The position numbers and the translations under genes are program-made. Shown here in pieces: positions 21,846 to 35,786 of a stretch of DNA of 64,000 bases. The DNA is taken from assembly GCA_008692225.1 (NCBI GenBank), contig VICG01000001.1, positions 1,724,501-1,788,500 on the forward strand. Direction: 5' to 3'. The DNA is from Monilinia fructicola (Eukaryota > Ascomycota > Leotiomycetes > Helotiales > Sclerotiniaceae). The notes under the pieces were generated by a model that was not told the origin of the DNA, ran no database searches, and saw only the letters and a program-made list of their open reading frames with translations. Positions within the stretch are counted from its first letter, which is position 1; each line of letters begins with the position of its first letter.

Positions 21846-24800
21846 TATGTGATCTCGGAATCTGACGACTTTCTTCTACGCGTTCGAAATTTAAAACTTC
21901 ACATAGATAAAAAAAAAAGCCCACGCATTAATTTTTTTCATCTCCAAAGTGTATCTATCTATCCATGGATCTATCAAGTACAACAGTATCTTCACTATTT
22001 CTGATCATCAGTGCGTGCATGTTGAATAATTCGTGAATACTTTTCGCAAAGATTTTTCCTTGGTGGGTGGTGGGGCTGGCCGGTTCGGTGCTTCGGAGAT
22101 AATTCATATTTCCAAGATTTCACGCTTCGGCGTTAAACATGCTCGATCGCGAGCTGATCATGAATGAAGTCATGTGTTCCAACCGTTCTACCAAGACAAA
22201 TGCATCGGATTTGAAAGAGGGACCAGAAAGGTAAAATGAGATAGATATACTCATTTAATCAAGTATCTTTGAAACAAATGTTTTACAAGAAATCATACAC
22301 CGGGAAGTAAGTACATACATATATACATATATACTACGTATACGCTCCAAATGTAAGAAAAGGAAAATGCCCCAACATTCTTCCTCTTATTGATGCTGGG
22401 TCAAGCAGCCACAGAGACCACAGTACAACCTAGGAGTCGCCCGGCTTGTCGCTGTAGTCGGGTGGACAATTGATTGCCGGGCCACTACATGTAAGGAAGT
22501 ACTGGTTGGGCAGAGGGAGTAGTTGAAAGAGAGACCGAAATTAACAGCAGACCTGACGTTGGTGATATCGTCGGTGTAAGAATAGAGACTGGCCCAGACA
22601 CTACAGCCACAGTCCGCATCATCACCACTGTTATAATGTCACTCGAGGATGCTAGCCCGCCAAAGCTAGACGCTGAAGGTGTATTCGAAGGCTTTATCGT
22701 AAGGGAAGAAAAGCTGCATGTCAATAAAAAACACAGGTAAACATTCCGATGAGGAATACTTGAATTCTGTCGTCTCGTTGTAAGATCCTCTTTTAAAAGA
22801 TGGCGCTGTTGTATCTCCAGTTACTTTATTAGCGATGTCACCAGATCTAGCAGTTGGTAGAGCTGACGTCGTAATAGTCGAAACGAAACGGATGAGCACT
22901 TCTCAGCAGGAACAGGAGAGGCAGTAAGGGCATTCTTGCCAATGCCAAGGAAGAGACCCGCAAGTACCACGGGCATATACTATTCGAGTTACTCTGGGCG
23001 ATGTGGAACTAGCAACAGTCGTGTTCGTTTCAGTGACAGAGCATCCGCTGGTAATAATAGCAGTTATGGGTGAGCAAAATGGGGTCGAGACTGTCGAACA
23101 GCGGCTGTAAATGTGGTAGAAACGAAACACACAAAAATGGTAGCTCGAAAGGCTGATTGAGTGGAGTCGCACGAAGACGAGTTGGTGACGAAATTATTGA
23201 GGTGTCTGATCAAGATTTCGAGTTCGTCTGGCTTTTGGAATGATTCTGCGTATCATCAATAGGCAAGGTCATCATTCTCTGGTTTTAAGTCGACCAAAAT
23301 TCCATCGATGCCATCGGTATTATCGGTATCAATGGTACATTTTGCTATTACCAAGTTGATGGGTGAATAATCAGCGATGAGAGCACGCACTCGGTTTCAT
23401 GGGCTCTCGGATTGTAGTGCCGAATTGAAGAGTGATACAAGTAAAAATGCCTTTTGCAACGAGGGGAAGAGCTGCGGTACTGCTGCTACTATTGGCCTCT
23501 GAGAGATTTACCGAGAGAGAACATGATTCCGATAGTATCCCAACGAAGTTTGACATAGAATGCCGACCCAAAAAGCGCAGAAAGATCCCGGCGAAAGTAA
23601 GAACGGAACCGCAGAGGCACTCTCAAGATGTGATATAGATGAACGGTCTCTGACAGGCTCCCCATTTGAGCTGGTGAAGGAAGAGCTTGAGGAGCTTAGA
23701 TCGTTTCCCGACAGAAGGCCACCCCCCTGGCAATCAAGATGATCAATCCGTGGATGTTTCACTGCTGGTATCGGGAAGCTGCTGTTCCAGAATGGCGGGG
23801 CTGAACCCGATGATGGTTTAAGTTTGGTTCCTGATGAAGAAAATGTTATGCTGCGTGCGCCGCGGATGATGCTGTCATTGTGAGTAATAAGAGGTAGAAG
23901 TGTGCTCAACGACGAAGCTACAGCTGCATGGCAAGTTCTTTGAAGTGCAATCACCATAGAGCCTCTGGTGCACCCTGCTCAAGAGCAGAAGCGATACATC
24001 CATTTGAAAGATCATAAATGGCACTGATGATGTTCCTCGTAATATAAGTAAGTATATTAAGCAGTCATCTCCCATAATGTTTGTTTTCATAATCACCTAG
24101 ATCTGAACCTCCTATGCATAAGAAAACAACATATTCCGAACAATCACAGGCATGCTGCAGCGATTTCAAATCACATCATTAATATCCAGTCCCTTGGGCA
24201 TATTTCAGTCAATTCATATCAATACCGGTTTCTACATTGGATTGGTATCACTGTATCACTATTTACATTCCATTCGAACCTGCGACAGCTTGAGGATCAA
24301 TTAGCCTTATTATTTCTACAACCCTGGAATCGAGTGACAAGTAGGAGGGCATTCTAGCCCCATGGCTTGACCTAAGCATGTGTGTATATTTGAAAGGTAT
24401 CTTGCAGAGATAGGCAGGGTTCCCAAATTCTAATCATTTTCTTTTGGTTGGATTGGATTGAATTGGATCGGATGACCTCCTGAGCCAATCATTCTATCTT
24501 ACCCTTTTTTGTTGCCTGTCTATACAAACTCCTGGTCCAATGAATCATTTTCTCGCCCTTCGTTTGGTTGTGTAACAGTCTTCAAATGTGAAGAAGCTCT
24601 TGGCATACCCAATCATCGTTTCCCCACGTTTTCCCCCGTATGGTAAGTCTGCAATCCTGGATCAGTATCCAATCTTATCTTTATACTCATGTTGAATATT
24701 GTCAAGGATGGATTGGATTGTTTCTGGATTTCAACCCTCGTGGTACATGGGATGAAGCTTAATTTACTAGCTAACCTTACCTAGAGGTAATCTCACTGAC

Positions 24801-24980
24801 CCCTTTGACTGAATAGTTTCAAATTGGCTAGTTGGTGCATGCTCTCAAGAAAGCTGTATGTCTCAATCGTAAGAATAGGTTATGGACCAGGCGCTGAAGA
24901 AGAGGCAAGTTTTCTGTCAAAATCTCCAAAACTGCTCCTCGACTATAAACTCCCAGTATACTCTCTACTCCACCCGGTTT
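21846..24980. other. Gene-poor stretch with relic coding segments
   Basis: No intact gene is supported. It includes the Ser/Thr-rich relic at 22485-23172 (minus) and a confusing zone at 23430-23960 where both strands show short, partly protein-like frames (plus: a KKRRK-containing 68-codon frame and a 60-codon frame with SPFELVKEELEELRSF; minus: a 149-codon Ser-rich frame). None can be joined into a gene. 24100-24980 appears to be spacer. Confidence 0.45.
22485..23172 (-). pseudogene. Probable relic of a Ser/Thr-rich secreted or wall protein
   Basis: Three successive minus-strand frames (23172-22903, 22899-22666, 22724-22485) all read as Ser/Thr/Val-rich sequence: CSVTETNTTVASSTSPRVT, VSTITTSALPTARSGD and VVSGPVSILTPTISPTSG. 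They fall in different frames, are separated by stop codons, and the first lacks a usable start. This is what a frameshifted Ser/Thr-rich linker protein would look like. The parent family cannot be named. Chance low complexity is the alternative. Confidence 0.3.
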
Positions 24981-26509
24981 CTAATCCTTCCAGCCCCTCT
25001 TCTCACCAATCCACCTCACTAAATAAACCAACCCCAACAGAACCGGCACCTCAATCACTGCAGAAACTAATTAGCAAACAATTTCTTCGGCAATCGATAC
25101 CAAATACTCACAAGGTCCCACGGTAGCAGCCAACGCCTGCTCGCTATCCGCACCATAGGTAGCAACTGCGACAGCAATTGCCAACTCAAAATTGTTACTC
25201 GCAGCTGTGAAACTTTGAGTCGTCGCAACTTTATACCCAAATTTCATCTTATAACACACAAGTAGGGTCAAGAAGAAGAGAACGGCAAAATATATTATGA
25301 GAGGAGCAGCTACTCTCGCCACCGACACGATTTGCTGGATCACGTGTTGTCCCTGACTGGCGAAGAGAATCAAGATTGTAGCTAGAAGACCGAGGAGCGA
25401 AACAGGTGAAAGATATTTGAGAAACACGGTATCGTACCAGGTGGGGGAGGTGAAGTGGCGGAGAAGAAAACGGGTGAGGATTGCGGCGGCGAGAGGAATT
25501 CCTAAAAAGACTGCAACGCTGGATGCGATAGTTGAGTATGAAAACTCTGCAGGCCCTTCAGCGCCAGAAATTACCGAGATGAAGAGGACGGAAAGAGGTG
25601 CGAAGAGAATCATTTGGAGGAGACTATTGAACGCGACGAGAATGGCACAATAAGATGTTGAGCCACCGGCTAGGCTGGTCCATATCAAGACCTGAGAGGG
25701 GTTAAAAATGTACTGAATTTTTGGAATGAGAAAGTAAGGGATGGTGAAATACCATAGCAATACAGCGAGCTATCCCGACAAGTATAAGACCTGATCTTAA
25801 ATCTTCTTTATCCGGTAAAAACGCCCATGCTAAAGCTAACTATATGTGAAGATTCGTCAGCTATCTTGTTCGAAAATAAAAAATGAGAAGACAAGGACGA
25901 ATACCATAACCAACGGAGCAACAATCCAGTTAACAACCAGACTAAACCCAATCTGGACCCAAATATCCTTCGTCTGAAAGATCTCATGTAAAGTCTCGAA
26001 CTTGACTTTACAGAGAATTGGATACATCATTGCCAATAAACACACCGCTATCTCACAGTGTTAGGATCAGCATATGCAATAGTACAAAATATCTCAACCT
26101 TTTCTCCCAAGCCAGTGCTCATATCTATATCCATTGCCTTAAGTGAGCCACCTCTACACGCGAATAAGAGGATGGATAGAGGAAAGGGATACCAACCAAT
26201 CGGCACACTCACACCCACGAACGTTCCTTTCTGTAACGCATGTGCAGTATTCGGCACAAAGTTTCCTAATATGATACCAAAGGCCATGGCGGAAAATATC
26301 CATAAAGCGAGGAGACAATCAAGCCAGCCTAGACTCTTGAAGAGCGAGGTCTTTCTATGATCATTTTCTAAAACATCATCTGGATATTGCGGTGAGAGGG
26401 AAGTGTTTTTCTCGATATCTATGGGATTTGAAGGGATATCCAAGGAAGACTTTGGGACTTTGTGGATGTTTTCTGATGGGATAACATCTCCCGAGAGGAC
26501 TCCCGTCAT
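24981..26509 (-). CDS. ACR3: Arsenite efflux permease ACR3 (BASS superfamily)
   Basis: Five exons, 26509-26197, 26047-25905, 25839-25753, 25691-25112 and 25057-24981, sum to exactly 1200 nt, a 399-residue protein. After a polar cytosolic N-terminus of about 55 residues come ten predicted membrane segments with ACR3 signatures: WLDCLLALWIFSAMAFGIIL, NFVPNTAHALQKGTFVGVSV, MMYPILCKVKFETLHEIF, GLILVGIARCIAMVLIWTSL, ASNNFELAIAVAVATYG, GPLIEVPVLLGLVYLV. The Cys of ARCIAM and the Glu of NNFELA correspond to the residues known to be needed for arsenite transport. The protein exports As(III) across the plasma membrane. No arsenate reductase or arsH-type gene is adjacent. The first intron is 149 bp, the others 54 to 65 bp. 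No frameshift is present. Confidence 0.95.
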
Positions 26510-27483
26510 GATTTTTGTTTTCTAGACTTCTGCTGAACCAAAGCACTTTGAAGAATCCTGTTTGTTCAGAGTGGCTCCCGAAAATGCTTGGGAATAGAAG
26601 TTTTGAGAGAAAGATGCAAAATATTAAAATTCATTTAAGTTATTGAATCACATATAATTAGTAACAACCTCATGGTTTATAGGAAATAAAAAGTAGAGAA
26701 GGCTCTTGCCTCGATTTCTCCCTACAATTTTGGCGATGGTAGCTTTGACCAATGAAAGTGAAGTAGTGACATTCTTGGAGTACCTACCGAAAAAAATTGG
26801 GGCCGTATGATATGTCACTTGGAGAACGCAACTTGCTATCATGGTATCACTATGTAGGTATCAAACAACAAATCTCCGTAATGAGAAGGAATTTTTGTTC
26901 TAGATTTCCAGGTGATGACATAAACATGTGCGAAACACAACTCAAGCTGGAGGTTACTCTGCTTTTTTCTTGTCTTTTTGCCCTTTTACGATAGTAAAAC
27001 AACGAAACAGAAAGCAGATTCGTGTGGCTTTGAACTTATTATCAATGTCACCATGCGAGCTTCGTTACAACAAAATCGTCGCGCCGTTCATTGTATAATC
27101 ATAAATGTGGACTATATCACAGGACTGCTCGGTTACGAAGGTATTGATAGAAAGAAAGTGCAAAATGAGAGGCCGACACAAGTTGTTTGATAGATTTCGA
27201 CAGAGCAGTCGGAGAGGAAACCTGTCCATATTATTCCGCCCGAAACAGTGGAGAACTGACTTTCTTGAACTTTCAAGCATTTCCTACTTTCTCGAGCTCA
27301 GCAGATGTATTAATGGTCGAACCAGATTTCAAATGGCAATTGAGGTTGAGTAGAAGAAATTGGAAATGGTACAAAAAGGTATTAATCAACCGCGAGCTCA
27401 CGAGATAAGCAACCTCAGAACTTGATATGCTTCATGTCATCATTGTCTAGTTGTACAGCGCAAGGTATAATTAAATCATCCGT
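26510..27483. other. Intergenic, ACR3 promoter side
   Basis: About 970 bp between the ACR3 start codon and the PRE4 stop codon. The ACR3 promoter should lie in the first few hundred bases. Short open frames between 26797 and 27408 have no recognisable content. Confidence 0.6.
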
Positions 27484-28431
27484 TTAGTTGACCTGGGTTC
27501 CGTATCCCCGAATTTGTTCAGCTGTGCAATTGTTAGCATATTATCCTGCAATCTTGAAGCCGTCATAACTGACCAAAAGCCCAACTCTGCTTCTCCAATT
27601 GTTCATTTTCCTTCAAATCGATACCTTCCTTCGTGATGACAGCAATCGAATACTTGTCCATACTCCTCGCATCTCTGTAAAACAAGACCTTCATGCTCTC
27701 CTTGACTGCCTCTATAGCATCCTCCTTAGTCAACTTCGCAGCTGCTTCTTCATCGGGCGCAACCTTTCTCAACAATGGCTGGGCCAAATGCGCACCAAAT
27801 CCGGTTGCCAAACTTGGCGAAGAGAACGTTGTACCTAGTAAGTCCGCGCTGGCCAAGAATGGCTTGTCATCTTCATCTAATCCCGCAACCAGTAAAGTAT
27901 TCCAAAGAGGGTTAAAGTCAGATCGACGCTTGTAAAGGACTTTGGAGAGGTATTTGTGAAGGTTGTGAGCATTGAGGGTGTGGCCTGATGCGCTGTATGC
28001 TTCTTCCGTATCGAGGGATTTAAGAAGTCTGTCTAAGTATTGCATGTCTGAAACGTCACCACCAAATCCAACAACTGATGTATCTGCAAATTTCCGAAGA
28101 CGTTTTACGTCGGTGAATCGTGCAAGAGAACCGTATGATGCTAATGGAAGCGTTAGTGAGATACGTTGCTAGCTTGCCATCAAGCATTATACCTAAGTTA
28201 TCCGCTGCAATTACAACGCCATCTTTAAATTTTAATGCTACAACTGATGTACCAGTGACGATGGGTGATTGGGTGTGTTGATTTGGTCCATTTTGTTGCA
28301 GATATGAAGCATCATAGGCGCCATAAACATCATCTCTAGGCTGTTTGAAGGTGTCAGGAACTCGAAATTACCTCTCATATTGTGAGGAGAGTTAAACTTA
28401 CACGACCCCAGGCTTGTGGAAGGTGATTCAT
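27484..28431 (-). CDS. PRE4: 20S proteasome subunit beta-7 (PRE4 / PSMB4 type)
   Basis: Four exons, 28431-28402, 28340-28193, 28140-27574 and 27521-27484, sum to 783 nt, 260 residues. Blocks typical of this subunit are SPIVTGTSVVALKFKDGVVI, AADNLASYGSLARFTDVKR, VVGFGGDVSDMQYLDRLL, YKRRSDFNPLWNTLLVAG, SPSLATGFGAHLAQPLLRKV, YRDARSMDKYSIAVI and the C-terminal IRGYGTQ. This is one of the non-catalytic beta subunits of the proteasome core. Consistent with that, there is no Gly-Thr processing site giving an active N-terminal Thr in the expected context, although a short propeptide (about 37 residues) precedes the conserved core. The first exon holds only ten codons. It is divergent from the HCNGP-like gene and no frameshift is seen. 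Confidence 0.95.
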
Positions 28432-28881
28432 GATGTTTGACGGTTTGATGAAGGATGGAAGAGCTGTTGGAGTGTTGTTGTTGTATCTTCAAATGTTCAT
28501 GAGGGTAATAAATAGTTGAACTATACTTGTACCGTAATGTCAATGTCAATGTCAATCCAATATCAATGTTGGAGCTTATAATAACTTAAGGGAAGCTCGT
28601 TCGTTGTTCCAGGCAGCTCGGGACGCGCCTTTCCGCAACCTGAGGCCGAAGTTCAAGCTCCAGAGTCTCAGCTTACCTAAAATTTATTAGTTCTGCTTCT
28701 GCTGTATTTGCTAGTTCACCAGTGGTGGTTCTACGGAGTACAAGTACGGAGGACGGAGGACGGAGGACAGAATAGTTCGAGCAAAGGTTCACCTGCGCAA
28801 CCTTGGAAGTTCAAGAAATCTTTATATTCAATTGATCTTTCCTTCCGATAGTTGGATGCAATTACTTGCGATACGACGATT
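28432..28881. promoter_or_regulatory. Shared divergent promoter, PRE4 / HCNGP-like
   Basis: The start codons at 28431 (minus) and 28882 (plus) are 450 bp apart with no other gene between. The region includes a TACGGAGTA motif at about 28732 followed by three tandem ACGGAGG(AC) copies, and a simple GTCAAT repeat near 28540. It should serve both genes. I see no clear yeast-type proteasome-associated control element. Confidence 0.65.
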
Positions 28882-29892
28882 ATGGCAGGCTTGTTAGTAG
28901 ATTATGGAAGCAGCGATGAGGAGGGACCTGCAGATATTCCACAGAACTCTTTAAACGTAAGTTGATTCTTTTGTTCTACGAGTGTTGTATCCATGGATGG
29001 TTGAGATACAGAACTATCCAAAAGTCGCTGACATCACAGACCATAGACTTCCAAAGATTCACTGTCCAACAACTCTTCTACAAATGACACGACAAATGGT
29101 ACGCGGGGCTTACAGTCAATTCATAGCAATTCTAATAACTCCTCCGCAGATGTACAACAACAAGTGAAAGAGATTCCACCCACAGAAAACTTACAGACAA
29201 TTGAGCTACCGAACAATCCAAAGCTAGATGCCCCTCTCGTTGGACCACAATTGGGGCCTGCTGAAGCAACCGAGCTTCCAGAACCAGAAGATGTTATGAA
29301 TGAGGAACCAAATGGCGAACCGCAGTCGCCATACTCTTCGAATCGAGCTTTGTTGCGAGATCTTACCCTGCCGACAGTTCCTAATTATGATATCCCGCCC
29401 TCACCCCCAGGGTCGCCTGTAGCCAGTACGAATGCAAAATTCAAGCACTTCCTCGAACTCAAAAAGCAAGGTACACATTTTAATGAAAAGCTTGCAAAAT
29501 CGGCAGCACTCAGGAATCCGAGCTTGATGCAGAAGCTCATGGACTTTGCAGACATTGATGAGGCGGAACAATATGCTACAACTCTTCCCAAAGATCTATG
29601 GGATCCGGCCGGCTTTCCCGAATACGCGCACAAGGAGGAACTCGCGAAAAGCCAACAGAAACTTTTGAAGGAAAAAGAGGAAAGGAAAGCTCGAGGTCAG
29701 AGGGAAGCTTTGGATTTCGTACCTGCGACAGCATCAGGAGATGTAGGTCGTAGTGGCACTCCAAGTGCTACTGGTATCAACAGCAAGGGGCAACAGAGTG
29801 CTGCTGAACGAATTATGGCAGGTCTCGATAGGGGCAAGTCGAACTCACCTCACACGCAAGGCGTGAAGAGAAAAACCAGGTTTGAAAGTTGA
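28882..29892 (+). CDS. HCNGP-like / SAP30-binding protein family
   Basis: Exon 28882-28956 (25 codons, MAGLLVDYGSSDEEGP) joins in frame to 29116-29892, about 283 residues. The conserved HCNGP core is at residues about 120-205: KFKHFLELKKQGTHFNEKLA, ALRNPSLMQKLMDFADIDE, YATTLPKDLWDPAGFPEY, KEELAKSQQKLLKEKEE. The family is nuclear; the human member binds the SAP30 corepressor and has been linked to splicing. The intron here is 159 bp, and an extra 87-nt in-frame exon ending at about 29098 could be included; I prefer skipping it since its translation looks non-native. The N-terminal acidic MxGLVxYGSSDEE start is typical. The C-terminus is basic (VKRKTRFES). Confidence 0.88.
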
Positions 29893-30898
29893 AACTACGG
29901 GCTATCGAAGATGATCATTCAACTGACCGCAGACTTAATGGTTCAAGCTTTAGATTCGACGGGGATCTGCTATGGACTTTGGAGTGTTTACCTACCCTAG
30001 ATATTGCATATGTAGGATGAACGAAACGCCCCGACACCTCGGAGACTCGATAACTCCATCATCATAGGGCTGTTGGTAAAACCTTGGTTGGTATCAGATG
30101 ATAAAAGATTGTTCTTTATAACGGTACAACAGACTCGAGATCACTCCTGATGTTATTGCTTATCTCACTCATAGCCTCACAAGACTGAAGCATGCGCATA
30201 GATCACGAGACGACCATATATGGGCCAATCACTAGATGCAGGGGGGGACAGGGGAGTAAACCTTTGACTTGTGATTTGGTTGAGAATATTTAGATATCTG
30301 AAGATCTGATTTTGATGATAGGAGCGGAGTCGGAGACCATGATACTGTAGTCCCCTGATCAGCATTTCGTTGACATTCATCTCACTTATGACTTGGGATC
30401 TTAATATATACATCATCGTACTTGTATCATACCCACATTCATTCATTGTTTGATCCACTCGACCTGGAGAAAAGGTGACTTTTAACATGATGATGACGTT
30501 TGACCGTGCACACCAGCCCATATATTTTTCTATTCTCTTATGGAGTAGGTACTTAACAATGGAAACTGGGGATTTGAATGGATGGAAGATAAAATACGAT
30601 AACATTTATCGATATTGTAATCTTTGGAGGAAAAGGGAAGTTATCAACCTTGGAAGTTCAAACAATAATAATATCTCGGATATGATACTTAGTAGATAGA
30701 ATAGAATAATTTTAAATGGATTGTTGCCTTGAGGAAATTCTTTTTTTTTAATTGTATATTAATTAGTATATAATTAGGTAGATATCTAATTATTAGTAGG
30801 TATTATTAGATATAGAATAAGTGAATTACTATTTAGGTTTAGATATATAAATATATAAATTATATATATTAGTTTATTTATTTTTAATAAGTATATAA

Positions 30899-31386
30899 TA
30901 GAATAAATAGAATAAATAGAATAAATAGAATAAATAGAATAAATAGAATAAATAGAATAAATAGAATAAATAGAATAAATAGAATAAATAGAATAAATTA
31001 AAATAAATAAGAATAAATAGAATAAATAGAATAAATATAAAATAGAATAAATAGAATAAATAGAATAAATAGAATAAATAGAATAAATAGAATAAATAGA
31101 ATAAATAGAATAAATAGAATAAATAGAATAAATAGAGTAGAATAAATAGAGTAAATAAAATAGAATAGAAAAAATAAATAAGTAAATAAAATAAATTAAA
31201 TTAGATAAAATAAAGTAGATAAAAAGTAAAAATAAATAAAGTAAATAAAATAAAGTAGATAAAATAAATAAAATAAATAAAAATAAATAAAATAAATAAA
31301 ATAAATAAAATAAATAAATATAAATAAAATAAATAAAATAAATAAAATAAATAAAAAAATAAAAAAATAAATAAAATAAATAAAAT
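30899..31386. repeat. Minisatellite, 9-bp GAATAAATA units grading into AAATAAATA
   Basis: From about 30899 to 31138 the 9-bp unit GAATAAATA repeats with almost no variation (only two short irregularities near 30998 and 31036). From 31139 to 31386 it degrades into mixed AAATAAATA units. Purity of the first half suggests recent expansion. Confidence 0.95.
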
Positions 31387-31997
31387 TCCTATCGCTTCTA
31401 TAGGGAAACTTATTAATATACGCTTGTTAGCTAGTGAGTAGTGAGTAGTGAGTAGTGTGAGTGGGCACTTGGACAGCCTAGTGGTCCCTGCCCTGGCCTA
31501 ATTCCTCCGTAGCCTTCTGAGACCCCCATTCATCCCCCGTGTAAGCAAAAAATTCCCCAGTCGAGATCCGAATCCATTTCTCAGATCTTACTTTGGATTT
31601 TGAAAACAGCAAACCAACTCCCTCAATCAAAAGGAAAATGCGAAAATAAAAAGAAAACAATTATTTCTTTCCACAAGTCCGATTGATATTGATAAACAGT
31701 TGAATTGCTAGATATACACATACTTCGTACGTATGATAGATACAAGATACATCCATCCATCCATCCATCCATCGTATGTCCTGCATGCATACATACATAT
31801 CATACATACCATACATACCATACAATACTCCATACTCCATACTCTTACTCCATACCTACCTAGGTATACACTCTTTTCTCTCTTCCTCCATTTGCAACAT
31901 CTGCGAAACCTTAATATCTCCAACCATCTTGCTTATTAAATCAATCAATCACTTCATCTTCTTCCTTTCCTCCACGAAGAATCTTGAATCGCATCAT

Positions 31998-32033
31998 AAA
32001 ATCAAATCAAATCAAATCAAATCAAATCAAATC
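31998..32033. repeat. Pentanucleotide (AAATC)n
   Basis: Seven consecutive AAATC units just upstream of the kinase gene, probably in its promoter or 5' UTR. Confidence 0.9.
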
Positions 32034-32112
32034 GATCTTCAATCTTCAATCTTCAATCTAGGTATTTTTCTACCTACCTACCTACCCACCTACCTACCTA
32101 CAGTAGAACAAG

Positions 32113-34451
<2,339 letters not shown>

Positions 34452-34975
34452 ATGGGATTCTACTCGGTGATTTTTGGTTGTGATGATGGGATGAATTGTT
34501 TTCTGCATATTTCTGCATTTGTATTCTACTTTTTTTCTTTATTAATGTCTTCTCATTGCAATCTTCTCCTTGTACACAATTTGGACTGGATAGGGAGAGC
34601 TGGGAATGGTGGGAACTCTTGCAAAAAAAGAATTTTGATTGACTCATACCGGTTTCATATATGATTACAAGGAAGGTACCATGTAGGTGGGAGGTGACCA
34701 CATGGATGAGAACGAGGGAGTCGAGGACTTCAGTCTCAAAATATACCCAATGGTGGTTTTCAGCGTGAATAGATATTGTTAATAATTATACTTTTTACGA
34801 AAATTCATCTATGCATTCGTTCCCGTTCCCTGGATCAAAACACCATCGAATTCATGTTTCGTAAAACGTCACAGGCAATCATTCAAGTCGAACTCTGCAA
34901 AACAGCATGACTATCCGTAGACATCTACTCCAGAGAGAGAATGTAGAGCAGAACAGAACAGAACAGAACAGAAAC

Positions 34976-35003
34976 CTACCCTACCCTACCCTACCCCTAC
35001 CCA
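34976..35003. repeat. Short (CCCTA)n array
   Basis: Four or five units of CCCTA/CCTAC. The unit resembles the fungal telomere repeat but lacks the second A of CCCTAA, so it is an ordinary pentanucleotide array. Confidence 0.8.
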
Positions 35004-35183
35004 CAAAAACAAATGAAACCACAATCAGCCTCCATCCATCCCCGCCCCCAGAGTCCCAAGCCGAAGAAGCAAAGTGCTCAGCGAGCGCAAGGCACTCAGC
35101 CCACCAAGACCGGGTTAGCTGCTAGTCTACGCCCACCCTGCGATATCTTCTACAGTATGTCCTGTATTATAGGTGTACGATGG

Positions 35184-35786
35184 GCAAGAGATGCAAGAGA
35201 TGCAAGAGATGCAAGAGATGCAAGAGATGCAAGAGATGCAAGAGATGCAAGAGATGCAAGAGATGCAAGAGATGCAAGAGATGCAAGAGATACAAGAGAT
35301 GTAAGAGATATAAAAAATACAAAAAATATAAAAAATATAAAAAATGTAAAAAATATAAAAAAATGTAAAAAATGTAAAAAATATAAAAAATGTAAAAAAT
35401 GTAAAAAATGCAAAAAATATAAGAAATATAAGAAATACAAGAATGTAAGATATAAAAGATGTAAGAGATATAAGAAATGTAAAAGATGTAAAAAATGCAA
35501 AAAATACAAAAGATATAAAAAATGCAAAAGATACAAAAAATATAAGAAATGTAAAAGATACAAAAGATATAAGAGATACAAAAAATGTAAAAGATATAAA
35601 AGATATAAAAATACAAAAGATATAAAAGATATAAAAGATATAAAAGATATAAAGATATAAAAGATATAAAAGATATAAAAAATAAAAAATACAAAAAATA
35701 CAAAAGATGCAAAAAATACAAAAAATGTAAGAAATATAAGAGATACAAGAGATGCAAGAGATGCAAGAGATGCAAGAGATGCAACA
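35184..35786. repeat. Minisatellite, 9-bp unit (GATGCAAGA and variants), about 600 bp
   Basis: The array begins and ends with exact GATGCAAGA copies (about 35187-35290 and 35748-35783). The middle consists of diverged units (GATATAAAA, AATGTAAAA, AATACAAAA) that keep the 9-bp period with few phase slips. Because the unit has no stop codon in most frames, long frames are open on both strands: DAR or RCK repeats on plus, SCI, LAS or LHL repeats on minus. Nothing suggests they are genes. Confidence 0.95.

Larger units (their letters stand above)
29893..32112. other. AT-rich intergenic with long minisatellite
   Basis: No supported gene. Contents are a spacer to 30700, AT-rich DNA to 30898, the 9-bp minisatellite and related AAATAAATA array to 31386, then several microsatellites up to the kinase gene: ATCC at 31748-31772, CATA/CATACC at 31790-31830, AAATC at 31998-32033 and TACC at about 32070-32100. 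A TACCTAGGTA palindrome lies at about 31857. Confidence 0.65.

Noticed and set aside
23508..23957. 149-codon minus Ser-rich frame as a gene
   Set aside because: It overlaps equally plausible plus-strand frames and has no domain, signal peptide or splice support.
30899..31386. Array considered as CRISPR-like or centromeric
   Set aside because: There are no spacers between units, and this is a eukaryotic AT-rich minisatellite of short units.
34976..35003. CCCTA array considered as an interstitial telomere
   Set aside because: The unit is five bases (CCCTA), not the six-base CCCTAA of fungal telomeres.
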